NCBI GenBank assembly: GCA_027621405.1
Contig: JAQCBT010000001.1
Span: forward strand, 62,001-126,000
DNA: 64,000 bases
Direction: 5' to 3'
Source of the DNA: Pseudomonadota bacterium
Lineage (GTDB): Bacteria; Pseudomonadota; Gammaproteobacteria; Pseudomonadales; Pseudohongiellaceae
Shown in pieces: positions 54,658-64,000 of the stretch (position 1 is the stretch's first letter; each line of letters opens with the position of its first letter). The notes under the pieces were generated by a model, which ran no database searches, was not told the origin of the DNA, and saw nothing but the letters and a program-made list of their open reading frames with translations. The translations under genes were made by a program, and so were the position numbers.

Positions 54658-55194
54658 ATGAGTATGCTTACCCTTACAAGCGTACGCATACCTGTTCTCC
54701 TGATGTTGAGCATGGGGCTCGTTGCCTGTCAGCGCTACAACAACCTGGCGGATCTCGAGTCGTTCGTGGCTGAAGTTAAAGGGCGACCAGGAGCTGAGGT
54801 TGAGCCGGTTCCGGAATTCGTTCCCTATGAAGGGTTTGTCTACAGTGCTGCGTCAATGCGCAGTCCTTTTGTCGTGCCCATGGTGATCGACTCGGAATCA
54901 GCTACTGTGCTTTCCCAGGATGTTGAACCGGATTTTGATCGACCTCGTGAGCCTCTCGAGAATCAGTCCTTAAGCGAGATGCGTATGGTCGGTATGTTAT
55001 TTAGAGGCAATACATTCGAAGCCCTGGTGGAAGATGCTTTTGGCGAAGTCCACCGGGTTGGTATCGGGAACTATCTGGGTCGCAATCATGGCCGGATAGA
55101 GAATATTAGTGAAAGACAAGTCAATATTATTGAAATTGTGCCCAGCGGCTCCGGTGGCTGGGTCGAAAGACCACAGACTCTTACGTTGCAATAA
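54658..55194 (+). CDS. pilP: Type IV pilus assembly lipoprotein PilP
   Basis: The 178-residue lipoprotein has a signal peptide ending LVAC with lipidated Cys24. An unstructured linker follows with the characteristic YSAASMRSPFVVP segment, then a small beta-sandwich HR domain (about 100-175, MRMVGMLFRGNTFEALVEDA). It links the PilN/PilO dimer to the secretin PilQ. It starts immediately after the pilO stop and precedes pilQ by 38 bp. MshK is its shorter counterpart in the MSHA set. Confidence 0.95.
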   Translation: MSMLTLTSVRIPVLLMLSMGLVACQRYNNLADLESFVAEVKGRPGAEVEPVPEFVPYEGFVYSAASMRSPFVVPMVIDSESATVLSQDVEPDFDRPREPLENQSLSEMRMVGMLFRGNTFEALVEDAFGEVHRVGIGNYLGRNHGRIENISERQVNIIEIVPSGSGGWVERPQTLTLQ

Positions 55195-55232
55195 CACTTG
55201 TTGCGTTAACTACGTAAGTCGAGGTTACCAGT

Positions 55233-57527
55233 ATGAATAGGATTATGAATTTTAAAAATAGCCTGCAAAGGATAGAGGGCGGAATCAGAGGGTTGGCGCG
55301 AGCGTTGCTCCTGCTTCTGATGATGACGGCTGCCCATGCGCAGCAGTCGATCACACTGGATAGCATCGGCTTCGTGAACCTGCCAGGGGACAGCATCGAG
55401 ATTCAACTGTCTTTCGATTCACATCCACCTGACCCAAGTAGTTTCGTGCTGGACAATCCTGCGCGTATTTCACTCGACCTGTTGGGAGTTGCCAGCGGGT
55501 TGAATCAACAGCGTTTTAATATCGATTCCAATAATGCCCAGAGCGTCATGGTGCTGGATGATGGTAGCCGTACACGCCTGGTGGTCAATCTTGACGAATT
55601 GGTGAACTACGAAACACAACTTTTCGGCAACACCATGACAATCCAGGTGGGTAACGATACGGGTGCAGCCCGTGGCGGTGTGGTTGCCTCCAACGTGGTG
55701 ACGGGTATTCCTGCCAGCAACAATAACCGGATCTCCGATGTCACCTTCCGCCGCGGCGACGAGGACGAAGGCCAGATCGTTATCGATCTCTCCAGCGACT
55801 CGGTCATTGGCAGCGTCGAGCAGGTTGGTGCCAGGGTCTATGTCGAATTCCAGAACACAACGGTTCCTGACGATCTGAACCGTCGATTCGATGTGAGTGA
55901 TTTCGCCACCCAGGTCAGCACCGTAGACGTGCTGGGTCAGTCGGGTCGCGCCACCGTGGTGATCGATATCGACGGTGCATATGAATATGTGGCCTATCAG
56001 AGCGGTGCTCAATACACAGTTAGTGTGCGTCCGCCGGCGATCGATGTGTCAGGAGATGCCGCAACTGCGCAATACACGGGGGATATCGTCGGTGTGTCTT
56101 TCCAGGATATCCCGATACGCTCAGTCTTGCAGATCATGGCGGATTATTATGATTTCAGCCTGGTGGCAGGCGACGCGGTGTCGGGCAATATCACACTGGT
56201 ACTGGACAACGTTCCCTGGGATCAGGCGCTGGAACTAATCCTGCGAGCGGGAAATCTGGGTAGTCGACTTGAGGGTAATGTGTTGTACGTGGCGCCTGCA
56301 GACGAAATTGCAGCGCAAGAACAATTGGAGATAGAAGCTGAGCAACAGGCTCAGGCGCTAGCTCCCCTGTTTACGGAATTTGTTCAGGTTAATTACGCCA
56401 ATGCCAATGACATCATAGCCTTGCTCACGGGTGAGGGCGGTGGCGGCGGTGCGGCCGCTGCGGGTATTCCCGGTGAAGGCGGAGCAGCTGCAGGTGGCGG
56501 TGGCATTCTCTCTCCACGTGGTACAGCTACGGTGGACGAGCGAACTAACATCATTATCGTGCGTGATATCGAAGAGAAGCTGGAAGAAGTGCGCGCCATG
56601 CTGTCGCGGCTGGACGTAGCGGTTCGCCAGGTTCTCATCGAGGCACGTATCGTGAACGTCTCAACAGATTTCAGCCGTGATCTCGGCATTCGCTGGGGTG
56701 GTGCCGGCAGCGCACCAACTGGTGACAGCTTCCGCTATGGTGGATCACAGGCTACTACCACCGAGCTCGCCAATACCGAGTTGGCGCAGGAGATCGCCCT
56801 GCAGAATGCGGCCCTGGCTGGGGATCAGGCTCGATTGCAGGCCCTGCAGTCCGGTACCGACCCAAGTCTTATTGATGCGCTCGTTTCCCAGGCTATCGCC
56901 TCGGTGCCGATTCCCGCTGGCAATATCACTTTTCCCGATGCGCTGGCCGTGGATCTCGGTGTGGTTTCAGCCGATGCATCGACTTTCTCGATCGGTTATA
57001 CCGGTAGCAGTGGCTTGATCGAACTCGAGCTGTCTGCACTGGAGAGTACAGGTAACGGTGAAGTAATTGCACGTCCCAAGGTGACTACCCAGGACAAGGT
57101 TACTGCCGAGATCCGTTCCGGTGTGCGTATTCCCTACCAGTCCCAGGCGGGCGGTACAGCGGGTGGTTCCACGACCGAATTCGAGGACGCTGTATTGTCA
57201 CTTCGTGTTACTCCACAGATAACGCCTGACGGTCGCATCAACATGGAACTCGAGATTCAGCAGGATTCCGTGGCAGCAGGCTCTGGCCAGGTTCCGGCCA
57301 TTAACACCAACGAAGTGACCACAAGCGCGCTGGTCAACAATGGTGAAACAATCGTACTCGGTGGTGTGTTCCGGGAGGAAAGTACCACTACCGAGACTAA
57401 GACGCCGTTGCTCGGAGACATTCCTTATGTGGGACGATTGTTCAAGCGCACAGCACGAGCGAGTCGCCGCACGGAATTATTGATCTTCATTACACCCAAG
57501 ATCATCGCCGATATAGCTATCCGCTAG
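55233..57527 (+). CDS. pilQ: Type IV pilus outer-membrane secretin PilQ
   Basis: The 764-residue secretin has a long signal region ending AHAQQ (about 36). AMIN domains (about 40-125 and 150-265) bind peptidoglycan. A secretin/TonB short domain (about 285-350), an N1 domain with a Gly/Ala-rich insert (about 405-430) and the secretin domain (about 470-764) follow. The C terminus has VVLGGVFREESTTTETKTPLLGDIPYVGRLF, the secretin signature. It is not a lipoprotein, unlike MshL. It closes the pilMNOPQ operon, and a strong hairpin follows. Confidence 0.97.
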   Translation: MNRIMNFKNSLQRIEGGIRGLARALLLLLMMTAAHAQQSITLDSIGFVNLPGDSIEIQLSFDSHPPDPSSFVLDNPARISLDLLGVASGLNQQRFNIDSNNAQSVMVLDDGSRTRLVVNLDELVNYETQLFGNTMTIQVGNDTGAARGGVVASNVVTGIPASNNNRISDVTFRRGDEDEGQIVIDLSSDSVIGSVEQVGARVYVEFQNTTVPDDLNRRFDVSDFATQVSTVDVLGQSGRATVVIDIDGAYEYVAYQSGAQYTVSVRPPAIDVSGDAATAQYTGDIVGVSFQDIPIRSVLQIMADYYDFSLVAGDAVSGNITLVLDNVPWDQALELILRAGNLGSRLEGNVLYVAPADEIAAQEQLEIEAEQQAQALAPLFTEFVQVNYANANDIIALLTGEGGGGGAAAAGIPGEGGAAAGGGGILSPRGTATVDERTNIIIVRDIEEKLEEVRAMLSRLDVAVRQVLIEARIVNVSTDFSRDLGIRWGGAGSAPTGDSFRYGGSQATTTELANTELAQEIALQNAALAGDQARLQALQSGTDPSLIDALVSQAIASVPIPAGNITFPDALAVDLGVVSADASTFSIGYTGSSGLIELELSALESTGNGEVIARPKVTTQDKVTAEIRSGVRIPYQSQAGGTAGGSTTEFEDAVLSLRVTPQITPDGRINMELEIQQDSVAAGSGQVPAINTNEVTTSALVNNGETIVLGGVFREESTTTETKTPLLGDIPYVGRLFKRTARASRRTELLIFITPKIIADIAIR

Positions 57528-57542
57528 AATACGCCTGTAAGA

Positions 57543-57572
57543 CAAGAAGACCGGGTTCGCCCGGTCTTCTTG
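57543..57572 (+). terminator. Strong hairpin terminator after pilQ
   Basis: A perfect 13-bp stem (CAAGAAGACCGGG / CCCGGTCTTCTTG) closes on a TTCG tetraloop, 15 bp after the pilQ stop. The following T-run is weak (TTAT), so it may be a partial terminator or a 3' stabiliser that lets some transcription reach aroK. Confidence 0.8.
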
Positions 57573-57674
57573 TTATCTGGATATCCTCCCTGGTTCGTAA
57601 ATGAGGCTTGCGGCCTTAGCGTACGAGTCCACGCGGGAGTAGAATGTGGCCTTTCTGGGCACTGGTAACTATTC

Positions 57675-58226
57675 ATGTCATCGAAGAAAAGCGTATACCT
57701 GGTCGGCCCCATGGGAGTTGGCAAGTCTACGATCGGTAAAGTGCTCGCCGAGTTGCTCGACATGGAGTTCATCGATTCCGATCGGGAAATCGAAGCGGCC
57801 ACTGGCGCCGATATCCCCTGGATTTTCGATGTTGAGGGAGAAGCAGGTTTCCGAGTTCGCGAAGAAAAGATGATCGAGACCCTTACCAAGAGGAATGGCA
57901 TAGTCCTGGCGACTGGCGGTGGCGCGATTCTGGCGCCGAAAACCCGCAAGCGATTGAAGGAACGGGGTACGGTGGTATATCTGCGCGCCTCATTGAAGCT
58001 ACAGGTGGAGCGCACAAGCCGTGACAAGAACAGACCCCTGTTGCAAACCGCCAACCCCGAGAAGACGATCAAACAACTCATGAAGATAAGAGAACCGCTG
58101 TATGAGGAAGTAGCGGACATCATTGTCGATACCAATCGCCGCAATCCGCGCACGGTGAGCAAGGAGATATTCCGACAATTGAGGAAGCTGCAATTGTCCG
58201 CCGAGCAAGGAAAGCCCGCTAAATAA
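57675..58226 (+). CDS. aroK: Shikimate kinase
   Basis: The 183-residue nucleoside-kinase-fold enzyme phosphorylates shikimate in aromatic amino-acid synthesis. Walker A is GPMGVGKST (11-19), the shikimate-binding DSD follows in FIDSDREIE, then FRVREEKM, the GGG loop ATGGGAIL, and the lid [12 protein letters not shown]. It lies after pilQ and 14 bp before aroB, the conserved pilQ-aroK-aroB order. Confidence 0.97.
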   Translation: MSSKKSVYLVGPMGVGKSTIGKVLAELLDMEFIDSDREIEAATGADIPWIFDVEGEAGFRVREEKMIETLTKRNGIVLATGGGAILAPKTRKRLKERGTVVYLRASLKLQVERTSRDKNRPLLQTANPEKTIKQLMKIREPLYEEVADIIVDTNRRNPRTVSKEIFRQLRKLQLSAEQGKPAK

Positions 58227-58240
58227 CGAAGAATGGAACC

Positions 58241-59335
58241 ATGCAAACTGTAAACGTCGAACTCGGGGATAGGAGCTATCCCATTTTTATTGGCGATCGA
58301 CTGCTCGAATCTCCCGGATTGCTGGAACCCTACCTCGGGCGCGGACGCGCCGTGGTAGTGAGTAACGATGTGGTAGCACCACTGTATGCCGAGCGCATTC
58401 GGGGCGCCTTGGGAGACCGTTTCGCGGATATGATTGTACTGCCTGATGGTGAGGCGCATAAAAACCTCGCTACCGTGACGACGATCTACGATCGATTGCT
58501 GGCAGGAAAATTCGATCGCCAGACAACCCTGGTGGCCCTGGGCGGTGGAGTCGTTGGAGATATCACGGGATTCGCAGCGGCAACCTATCAGCGCGGTGTG
58601 AATTTCATTCAGGTGCCCACAACACTGCTGGCGCAGGTGGATTCCTCTGTTGGGGGCAAAACGGGGGTGAATCATCCAGGCGGCAAGAACATGATAGGCA
58701 GTTTCTATCAGCCCCGATGTGTGCTGATCGATACCACAGTCCTTGGCAGCCTGCCGGAACGCGAAATCAAGGCCGGCCTGGCCGAGGTCATCAAATATGG
58801 CCTGATTGTGAACAGGGAATTCTTCGACTGGCTGGCGGAAAATTCCAGGGCCGTTCTGGGGCTCGAGACTGCTGCAATCACCGAGGTCGTCAGGATATGT
58901 TGCGAGACCAAGGCGGATGTCGTGGCCAGGGATGAGAAAGAGAGCGGCGTGCGGGCCCTGCTGAATTTGGGGCATACCTTCGGCCATGCTATTGAAACAG
59001 CAAGTGGCTACGGTAAGCTGCTACATGGAGAGACTGTTGCCATGGGTATGGTAATGGCCGCAGATCTTTCCTGTCGCATGGGTTGGTTAGCGGCGGCTGA
59101 CGCGCAGCGTGTTCGGTCCGTTCTTGAGGAAAATTATGGTATGCCGGTAATTCCTCCTGCCGATATATCTGAAGAGCAGTACCTCGACTTGATGGCGTCG
59201 GACAAGAAAGCCGAGCAGGGGAAAATACGATTCATCCTGCTAAAGGCCATTGGTGATGCCTTGCTTACCGATGCGGTGGATAGCACCACCCTGAGCCAGA
59301 CATTGCATGCCGGAGCGGCCCTCTGCAGGGCTTGA
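58241..59335 (+). CDS. aroB: 3-dehydroquinate synthase
   Basis: The 364-residue NAD- and zinc-dependent enzyme cyclises DAHP to 3-dehydroquinate. Signature sequences are [31 protein letters not shown] and [28 protein letters not shown]. The zinc ligands are Glu in LAEVIKYG and the two His in [12 protein letters not shown] and [11 protein letters not shown]. The length matches the family. It is 14 bp after aroK, so the two are co-transcribed. The DamX-like gene follows after 41 bp. Confidence 0.97.
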   Translation: MQTVNVELGDRSYPIFIGDRLLESPGLLEPYLGRGRAVVVSNDVVAPLYAERIRGALGDRFADMIVLPDGEAHKNLATVTTIYDRLLAGKFDRQTTLVALGGGVVGDITGFAAATYQRGVNFIQVPTTLLAQVDSSVGGKTGVNHPGGKNMIGSFYQPRCVLIDTTVLGSLPEREIKAGLAEVIKYGLIVNREFFDWLAENSRAVLGLETAAITEVVRICCETKADVVARDEKESGVRALLNLGHTFGHAIETASGYGKLLHGETVAMGMVMAADLSCRMGWLAAADAQRVRSVLEENYGMPVIPPADISEEQYLDLMASDKKAEQGKIRFILLKAIGDALLTDAVDSTTLSQTLHAGAALCRA

Positions 59336-59376
59336 GCCTGACGCGAGCACTATTCCTGAAACTGGGCTAATCGTCT

Positions 59377-60909
59377 GTGAACAAGTACGTTAGGAAAATG
59401 GGACTCAGCTACGACCCCTTCGCCGCGGCGGAGAAGAGTCGTACGTTCTTCACCGGCGGAGGGCGGCAGGAACTACTGCAGCGTCTGCTGGAGCAGGCCC
59501 ACTTTGGAGCACCACTGAGCATGGTGTGTGGCTCGCTTGGCAGCGGCAAGACTACCCTGGCACGTGAATTTCGGGCCTGCTTTACAGATGAAGCCCTGTG
59601 CGTGCCGGTGCAAGCCACTCTGTTCATGAATCAGCATCAATTCCTCGATGCTCTACTCGAGCAATTGCCTATCGGGGCTTCCTCTCCTGAACCTGCCGCT
59701 ATCGTGGATGACCTCATTCGTTTTGCCGAAAAGCTGTACCTGAATGCCAAGACCCTGGTGATTATCGTGGACGATGCCCATGAACTTGCCAGTGAGGTAC
59801 TTGAGATCGTGGATGCGCTCACCAACAAGGCCAGCGAGGGTGCAGTACACATCCTTATGCTGGGTGAACTGCAATTATCCAATATGTTGCATAGTTCCCT
59901 GGGAAACAATGCTATAGGCAACAGGCTCTCTGGAAGAATGCTGGAAGAACGCATGGAAGCACTGGGTAATGATGAGGTGCTCGACTATGTGAAGCTGAAG
60001 CTTGCAGATGCGGGCTTCTTGGATGAATTGCCACTCCAGGCTCCAGTGGTTGGAGAAATAGTAAACGAAGCAAATGGGATACCTGGCGCTATTAATGTGC
60101 TGGTTACGGATGCTCTGAATAACAAGATGCATGTCGTACCGAAACCGGTCGCGCAACCCCAGTCTCTGCTGGAATTGGGTGCTGCGTACTGGGCTACCGC
60201 AGCAGGACTGATCGTCTGCTTGCTGGCGGCAGTGATCTTCCTGCCATCCGGGTCTGAAGTCGGTGAGGATGCGCAAGCGGAGGTGGTCGATACCCAGGGC
60301 AATCGCCTGCAAATCCCACTGGCAGTAAATACGTCGCAGCAGCTGAATTCGCCGGCGGCAGACGTGCTTGAAGAGCCGGATTTGCGGTTGGCCAGCATCC
60401 GCCCGCTTAGCGTACCACCAGCAGCCACTGCCGATACTACGGCGAGTACGGGAACATCAGCAGTAGATAGTCCTGACCTTGGACAGAAGCTGAGTGTAAG
60501 TAACGAATCACAGCGTCCTGTAGATCCCCCATCCGTCCCCACAATTGATTCGCGCGACAAAGTGTCGGTTCAGTTTGCACAGCCAGGCATGAGTGAATTC
60601 GAACGAGAGCTACTGTCTTTTAGCCCTGACCACTTTACCCTGCAGATCATGGGATCAAGATCCGAGGAGGCTGCCCGGCGCTTTATAGACAGGGAGCTTA
60701 GCGCGTTCAATCGTGGTTATTTTGAAGCCCGTCACGAAGGCAATCCCTGGTTTGTCGTGGTTTCCGGGCATTTTACGTCCCGCGCGGCGGCCACCCGCGC
60801 CCTGTCCGATTTACCAGCCAATGTCCGTGACATGAAGCCTTGGATTCGTAGCATCGGGGACGTTCAGGCCGCAATCAGTGCTGCCCACCCGGGAATTGCC
60901 GCACAATAA
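59377..60909 (+). CDS. damX: DamX-like protein: ExeA-type AAA domain, membrane helix, SPOR domain
   Basis: The 510-residue protein has an N-terminal AAA domain (start YVRKMGLSYDPFAAAEKSR, Walker A GSLGSGKT at 52-59, Walker B LVIIVDDAHEL). One membrane helix lies at about 272-292, then a Ser/Thr/Pro-rich linker and a C-terminal SPOR domain (about 415-495, FTLQIMGSRSEEAARRFID). The E. coli counterpart acts in cell division at the septum. The conserved aroK-aroB-damX order supports the name. GTG 59377 is the chosen start; ATG 59398 would drop seven residues. The Walker motifs look intact. Confidence 0.92.
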   Translation: MNKYVRKMGLSYDPFAAAEKSRTFFTGGGRQELLQRLLEQAHFGAPLSMVCGSLGSGKTTLAREFRACFTDEALCVPVQATLFMNQHQFLDALLEQLPIGASSPEPAAIVDDLIRFAEKLYLNAKTLVIIVDDAHELASEVLEIVDALTNKASEGAVHILMLGELQLSNMLHSSLGNNAIGNRLSGRMLEERMEALGNDEVLDYVKLKLADAGFLDELPLQAPVVGEIVNEANGIPGAINVLVTDALNNKMHVVPKPVAQPQSLLELGAAYWATAAGLIVCLLAAVIFLPSGSEVGEDAQAEVVDTQGNRLQIPLAVNTSQQLNSPAADVLEEPDLRLASIRPLSVPPAATADTTASTGTSAVDSPDLGQKLSVSNESQRPVDPPSVPTIDSRDKVSVQFAQPGMSEFERELLSFSPDHFTLQIMGSRSEEAARRFIDRELSAFNRGYFEARHEGNPWFVVVSGHFTSRAAATRALSDLPANVRDMKPWIRSIGDVQAAISAAHPGIAAQ

Positions 60910-60989
60910 ACAGCGCCTCGTTGGTGTAAGCGCTCCCCTCGTGTAAAATCCGCCCCTTCATTTTTTCACTCGCCAGCCACAAGGATTTC

Positions 60990-62060
60990 TTGCCCGTGAC
61001 ATTGAAAAACGACCGGTTTCTGCGTGCATTACTCAAGCAGCCCGTAGATGTGACTCCTGTATGGATGATGCGTCAGGCAGGGCGATACCTGCCAGAATAC
61101 CGGGCGACGCGTGAGAAGGCCGGGGATTTCATGAGCCTCTGTCAGAACCCTCAGCTCGCCTGTGAAGTCACCATGCAACCCTTGCGACGCTATCCTTTCG
61201 ATGCGGCGATCCTGTTCTCCGATATCCTGACCATACCGGACGCCTTGGGACTCGGCCTTTATTTCGAGACGGGAGAGGGGCCACGCTTCAGGAAGGTCAT
61301 CCGCAGCGCTGCCGACGTGGATTCGTTACCTGACGTGAACATCGCCGCGGAACTCTCTTATGTTACCGATGCCGTGAAGGTCATTCGGCGGGAGCTGGAT
61401 GGCAGCGTTCCCCTGATCGGCTTCAGTGGTAGCCCCTGGACTCTTGCCACCTACATGATCGAAGGTAGCGGAAGTAAGGATTTTCGTATTGCCAAGCAAT
61501 TCATGTACGACCAGCCGGGAGCTATGCACCAGCTATTGCAGCGCCTGGCAAATGCGGTGACGGATTACCTGAATGCGCAGATAGAAGCCGGTGCCCAGGC
61601 CGTACAAATTTTCGACACCTGGGGCGGTATCCTCACTCCCGGTGCTTATGCGGAATTTTCCCTGGCGTACATGGAACAAATCGTGAAGGGTCTTATCAAG
61701 GAGCGGGAAGGGCGCCAGGTTCCAGTTATTCTATTCACCAAGAATGGTGGTTTGTGGCTCGAAAAGATAGCGCAGACTGGCTGTCACGGCGTGGGCCTGG
61801 ACTGGACCATCGGTATCGGTGAAGCCAGGCAGCGTATCGGCAATCTGGCCGCGCTGCAGGGCAATATGGATCCCACATTGCTCTATGCCTCGCCAGCTAC
61901 AATCCGCAAGGAAGTCGGTTCCATACTGGCTGATTTTGGCAATGGCTCTGGTCATGTATTCAATCTGGGTCATGGTATTACGCCGGGGGTTGACCCCGAG
62001 CACGTGGCCGCCTTTGTAGAAGCAGTTCATGAACTCTCCATCGGTTACCACCAGGAATGA
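60990..62060 (+). CDS. hemE: Uroporphyrinogen decarboxylase
   Basis: The 356-residue enzyme decarboxylates uroporphyrinogen III to coproporphyrinogen III in haem synthesis. Visible motifs are the substrate-binding [46 protein letters not shown] and the C-terminal [16 protein letters not shown]. The start is TTG 60990 (AAGGA four bases upstream) or GTG 60996 (better spacing); no ATG is available nearby. The last 32 bp overlap folK. It is probably transcribed from its own promoter in the 80-bp gap after damX. Confidence 0.97.
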   Translation: MPVTLKNDRFLRALLKQPVDVTPVWMMRQAGRYLPEYRATREKAGDFMSLCQNPQLACEVTMQPLRRYPFDAAILFSDILTIPDALGLGLYFETGEGPRFRKVIRSAADVDSLPDVNIAAELSYVTDAVKVIRRELDGSVPLIGFSGSPWTLATYMIEGSGSKDFRIAKQFMYDQPGAMHQLLQRLANAVTDYLNAQIEAGAQAVQIFDTWGGILTPGAYAEFSLAYMEQIVKGLIKEREGRQVPVILFTKNGGLWLEKIAQTGCHGVGLDWTIGIGEARQRIGNLAALQGNMDPTLLYASPATIRKEVGSILADFGNGSGHVFNLGHGITPGVDPEHVAAFVEAVHELSIGYHQE

Positions 62061-62589
62061 GGCAGCCGGCATCACGGCCTACATAGGCCTTGGTGCAAAC
62101 CTGGAATCCATCGCTGGCAGCCCCCAACAGACTCTCTCCTATGCTGCCGAGCGTTTGGCGCAATTCAGTGAGGGCGGGTTCAGGCTTTCTCGAATCTATT
62201 CCTCGACTCCACAGGATTGTCCGCCGGGATCCCCCAGCTTCTGCAATGCAGTCGCAGAACTGCATCTGGCTGTGGGCACGACGCCGGAATTCCTGCTCTC
62301 GGAGCTGCAGAGCCTGGAATATGAGCTGGGCCGCGTGCGTTCAGGCATTCCCAATGAGGCCCGGGCCCTGGACCTGGATTTGCTGACATTTGGCGACATT
62401 GAATTGTTTTGCGAGGACCTGGTTCTGCCCCACCCCAGGGCGCATCAGCGAGGTTTCGTGCTCGCGCCCCTGGCAGAACTGGCGCCGGACCTGCTGCTAC
62501 CCGGACAGACCCGGACAGTCCGCGAGCTACTAAGCGACCTACCCGAGGATCCCCTCCTGATCCCTTTAGGCATGCAAAAATCCATTTAA
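62029..62589 (+). CDS. folK: 6-hydroxymethyl-dihydropterin pyrophosphokinase
   Basis: The 186-residue HPPK of folate synthesis transfers pyrophosphate from ATP to hydroxymethyl-dihydropterin. It has [12 protein letters not shown] (start of the fold), [22 protein letters not shown] (pterin loop) and [21 protein letters not shown], which holds the family's Arg and Asp-x-Asp residues. [19 protein letters not shown] follows near the end. The ATG at 62029 lies inside hemE, and no later ATG, GTG or TTG precedes the conserved start, so the 32-bp overlap is probably real. Confidence 0.94.
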   Translation: MNSPSVTTRNEAAGITAYIGLGANLESIAGSPQQTLSYAAERLAQFSEGGFRLSRIYSSTPQDCPPGSPSFCNAVAELHLAVGTTPEFLLSELQSLEYELGRVRSGIPNEARALDLDLLTFGDIELFCEDLVLPHPRAHQRGFVLAPLAELAPDLLLPGQTRTVRELLSDLPEDPLLIPLGMQKSI

Positions 62590-62778
62590 TTCAACAAGAT
62601 AGAATATTTGGCAGCAGACAGGGCCGAGCATCCGCTGGGGTTCGGAATCTGCTATTTTCCCACAACAAAGATATGTAATTAGTTCCCCGGAATTGCTAGA
62701 CTTAGAGAGTGTTTAGGAGCCTTTACTGAAAGCTCCGCCGAAAGTAAAACACCTAAAGAAAAACTGGTTAAGAAACCA

Positions 62779-63690
62779 ATGAGCCGCCAACAGAACCCAC
62801 AATCTGCGTCAGGCTACAGGCTTGCCCCTGTGGCAACGGCCCTGCTGTGCGCTTTTGCCAGTTCTTCGGCAATGGCTCAGGATGTTGATGTACTCGACAG
62901 CTTCCGGGTAGCACCCTCATCGATTCTCAGTAAAGCAACACCGATATTTGAGGTGGCGAGAGATGTCGAGGCCAGGGATTTTCGCGGCGGACTGGTGGAA
63001 GATGCGCTTAACTTTAACCTGGGCGTAAAAATCACGCCGATTACTGGACTGGATTTGCAGGCCGACGCATGGCGTCAGGAAATTGCCGATGCTCCAGCGG
63101 TAACCGTGAACTCGGGTTTCGATCAAAACCTGCCACAGTTGTACATCGATGATTCAGCGATCAATGAATTTAATGTGGAAAACCCACTACTGGGATCCCA
63201 ACTGCAAACCAGCGGTTTCGACCTGGGGGCTTCCTACGTATGGGACACGTCCCGCTTCGGTCAGTTTACGCTTAGCACCAAGACCACTTACGTGCAGGAC
63301 TTTGAAAACCGGGGCTCACTCCTCGATCTGCTGAATGAAGATGTCGCTGGCATCGAAGATCAGGTTATCAGCCCCGAATTACAGAGCAGCCTGATGTTGA
63401 CCTGGCAGTTGGGCAATCACACTGCCAGCGCCATAACCAATTATTTCGATTCCTTCAAGGATATCAGCGAGCTCGACATCGAAGAGATCAATGCCCTCGT
63501 TGATGACATCACTACCATAGACCTGCAATACGGCTACAGTGTGGAAACCGGCTCGAACAAACGAGCAGTAATCTCATTCGGAATCCGTAACGTGTTTGAT
63601 GAAAAGACAGCCCAATTGCTGAATTCATCAACCCGTATACTAGATCAGAATGGTCGGGTCGCTTACGGTTCTATCAAATACCAGTTCTAG
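62779..63690 (+). CDS. TonB-dependent-receptor-like outer-membrane barrel without plug domain
   Basis: The 303 residues begin with a signal peptide (about 1-34, cleavage near SSAMAQ). The rest resembles the last part of a TonB-dependent receptor: LNFNLGVKITPITGLDLQADAWRQEI, alternating strands such as SGFDLGASYVWDT and QLGNHTASAITNYFD, an ISFGIRNVFDEK turn, and a final strand GRVAYGSIKYQF ending in Phe, as outer-membrane barrels do. No TonB box or plug domain is present, and full receptors are usually 650-1000 residues. It may be a deletion remnant that kept a signal peptide or a genuine small barrel. A terminator follows directly. Confidence 0.7.
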   Translation: MSRQQNPQSASGYRLAPVATALLCAFASSSAMAQDVDVLDSFRVAPSSILSKATPIFEVARDVEARDFRGGLVEDALNFNLGVKITPITGLDLQADAWRQEIADAPAVTVNSGFDQNLPQLYIDDSAINEFNVENPLLGSQLQTSGFDLGASYVWDTSRFGQFTLSTKTTYVQDFENRGSLLDLLNEDVAGIEDQVISPELQSSLMLTWQLGNHTASAITNYFDSFKDISELDIEEINALVDDITTIDLQYGYSVETGSNKRAVISFGIRNVFDEKTAQLLNSSTRILDQNGRVAYGSIKYQF

Positions 63691-63719
63691 CTCCTCACCT
63701 GCCATTTAAGACTTAAGTG

Positions 63720-63740
63720 AAGCGCCCCGGCGCTTTTTTT
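63720..63740 (+). terminator. Rho-independent terminator after the barrel-protein gene
   Basis: AAGCGCC / GGCGCTT (7 bp) around a CC loop, running into seven T. It lies 30 bp past the stop. Confidence 0.85.
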
Positions 63741-63746
63741 GCGGGC

Positions 63747-63772
63747 AAAAAAAACCCCGAAGGATCGGGGTT
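63747..63772 (-). terminator. Rho-independent terminator for the leftward comF-like gene
   Basis: On the minus strand, AACCCCGA pairs with TCGGGGTT around a TCCT loop and is followed by six further T. Its orientation fits a gene entering from the right edge. The bases between it and 63920 hold no gene. Confidence 0.85.
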
Positions 63773-63920
63773 AAAGGTCTGCTCTTTCAAAACTGCTGGT
63801 CATCCCACAACGTAACCAACGCGCAATAAACACGAAGTCTGATGGATGCCAATTATAGGCAAGCGCTTCAATCCCGCTGTGCGGCGGGTCACAAATCTGT
63901 TGAGATTTGAGTTCGAAATA

Positions 63921-64000
63921 TCACGAGCAGGTGCGGGCGACGCACAATACCTGCACCCGTGGTATTCCGTGCCGTTTGAGCAATCTGGCCAGGCTGTTTA
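63921..64000 (-). CDS. ComF-family phosphoribosyltransferase-like protein, C-terminal end (partial)
   Basis: The last 25 codons are visible on the minus strand before TGA (63921-63923). They read NSLARLLKRHGIPRVQVLCVARTCS. The LARxLKRxGxxRVxVxxxART ending is characteristic of ComF-type proteins, where it follows the PRPP loop with the TTGAT motif. The loop itself lies beyond the window. ComF proteins are involved in DNA uptake in transformable bacteria and usually flank bio genes in Pseudomonas. With only 25 residues the call stays moderate. Confidence 0.6.
   Translation of the reverse strand, partial: NSLARLLKRHGIPRVQVLCVARTCS

Overview
The window looks like the chromosome of a marine-type gammaproteobacterium in or near Pseudomonadales/Cellvibrionales. 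The basis is gene order recalled from Pseudomonas aeruginosa, not a database search. The runs secB-trmL ... ntrC-ntrB-glutamine synthetase-thiI-typA, pip-dtd, tatCBA-hisE-hisI-ubiB-ubiJ-ubiE, hslUV-ftsN-priA-rpmE and mrcA/pilMNOPQ-aroK-aroB-damX-hemE all match the order I remember there. No rRNA, tRNA, CRISPR array, insertion sequence or phage gene was recognised.

Layout. 1-1193: end of a rhodanese gene, secB, and trmL on the opposite strand. 1578-27134: a complete mannose-sensitive haemagglutinin (MSHA) type IV pilus locus, mshI, a PilN-like gene, J, K, L, M, N, E, G, F, A, C, D, O, P and Q. It sits between trmL and ntrC, which I recall as close neighbours in Pseudomonas. It ends in mshQ, one 3489-codon gene for a secreted multidomain protein, and is interrupted between mshP and mshQ by a small opposite-strand membrane-protein gene. 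27207-31675: the nitrogen module ntrC, ntrB and a class II (eukaryote-like) glutamine synthetase. The synthetase has a sigma-54 element and two NtrC-type dyads upstream, and a third dyad lies upstream of ntrB. 31783-36839: thiI, typA, pip, dtd. 36847-48233 (minus strand): Tat translocase, last histidine genes, ubiquinone genes, HslUV protease, an FtsN-like SPOR protein and priA. 48488-51732: a chorismate mutase, rpmE behind four 19-bp tandem repeats, and penicillin-binding protein 1A. 52354-60909: the second type IV pilus alignment complex and secretin (pilMNOPQ), then aroK, aroB and a DamX-like protein. 60990-64000: hemE, folK, a plug-less TonB-receptor-like barrel protein, and the 3' end of a comF-like gene.

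How the genes work together. Two type IVa pilus assembly systems share the window. The MSHA set has its own ATPase (MshE, with both c-di-GMP-binding MshEN motifs), platform protein, secretin and pilins. pilMNOPQ gives only the alignment complex and secretin of the second system. No prepilin peptidase is present, so one encoded elsewhere must process the Msh prepilins. NtrB and NtrC very likely control the glutamine synthetase beside them.

The items most worth a second look are the giant MshQ with Cys-bounded repeats, the class II synthetase with its promoter architecture, a heat-shock-type promoter followed by a perfect inverted repeat upstream of hslVU, the tandem repeats before rpmE, and the plug-less TonB-receptor barrel.
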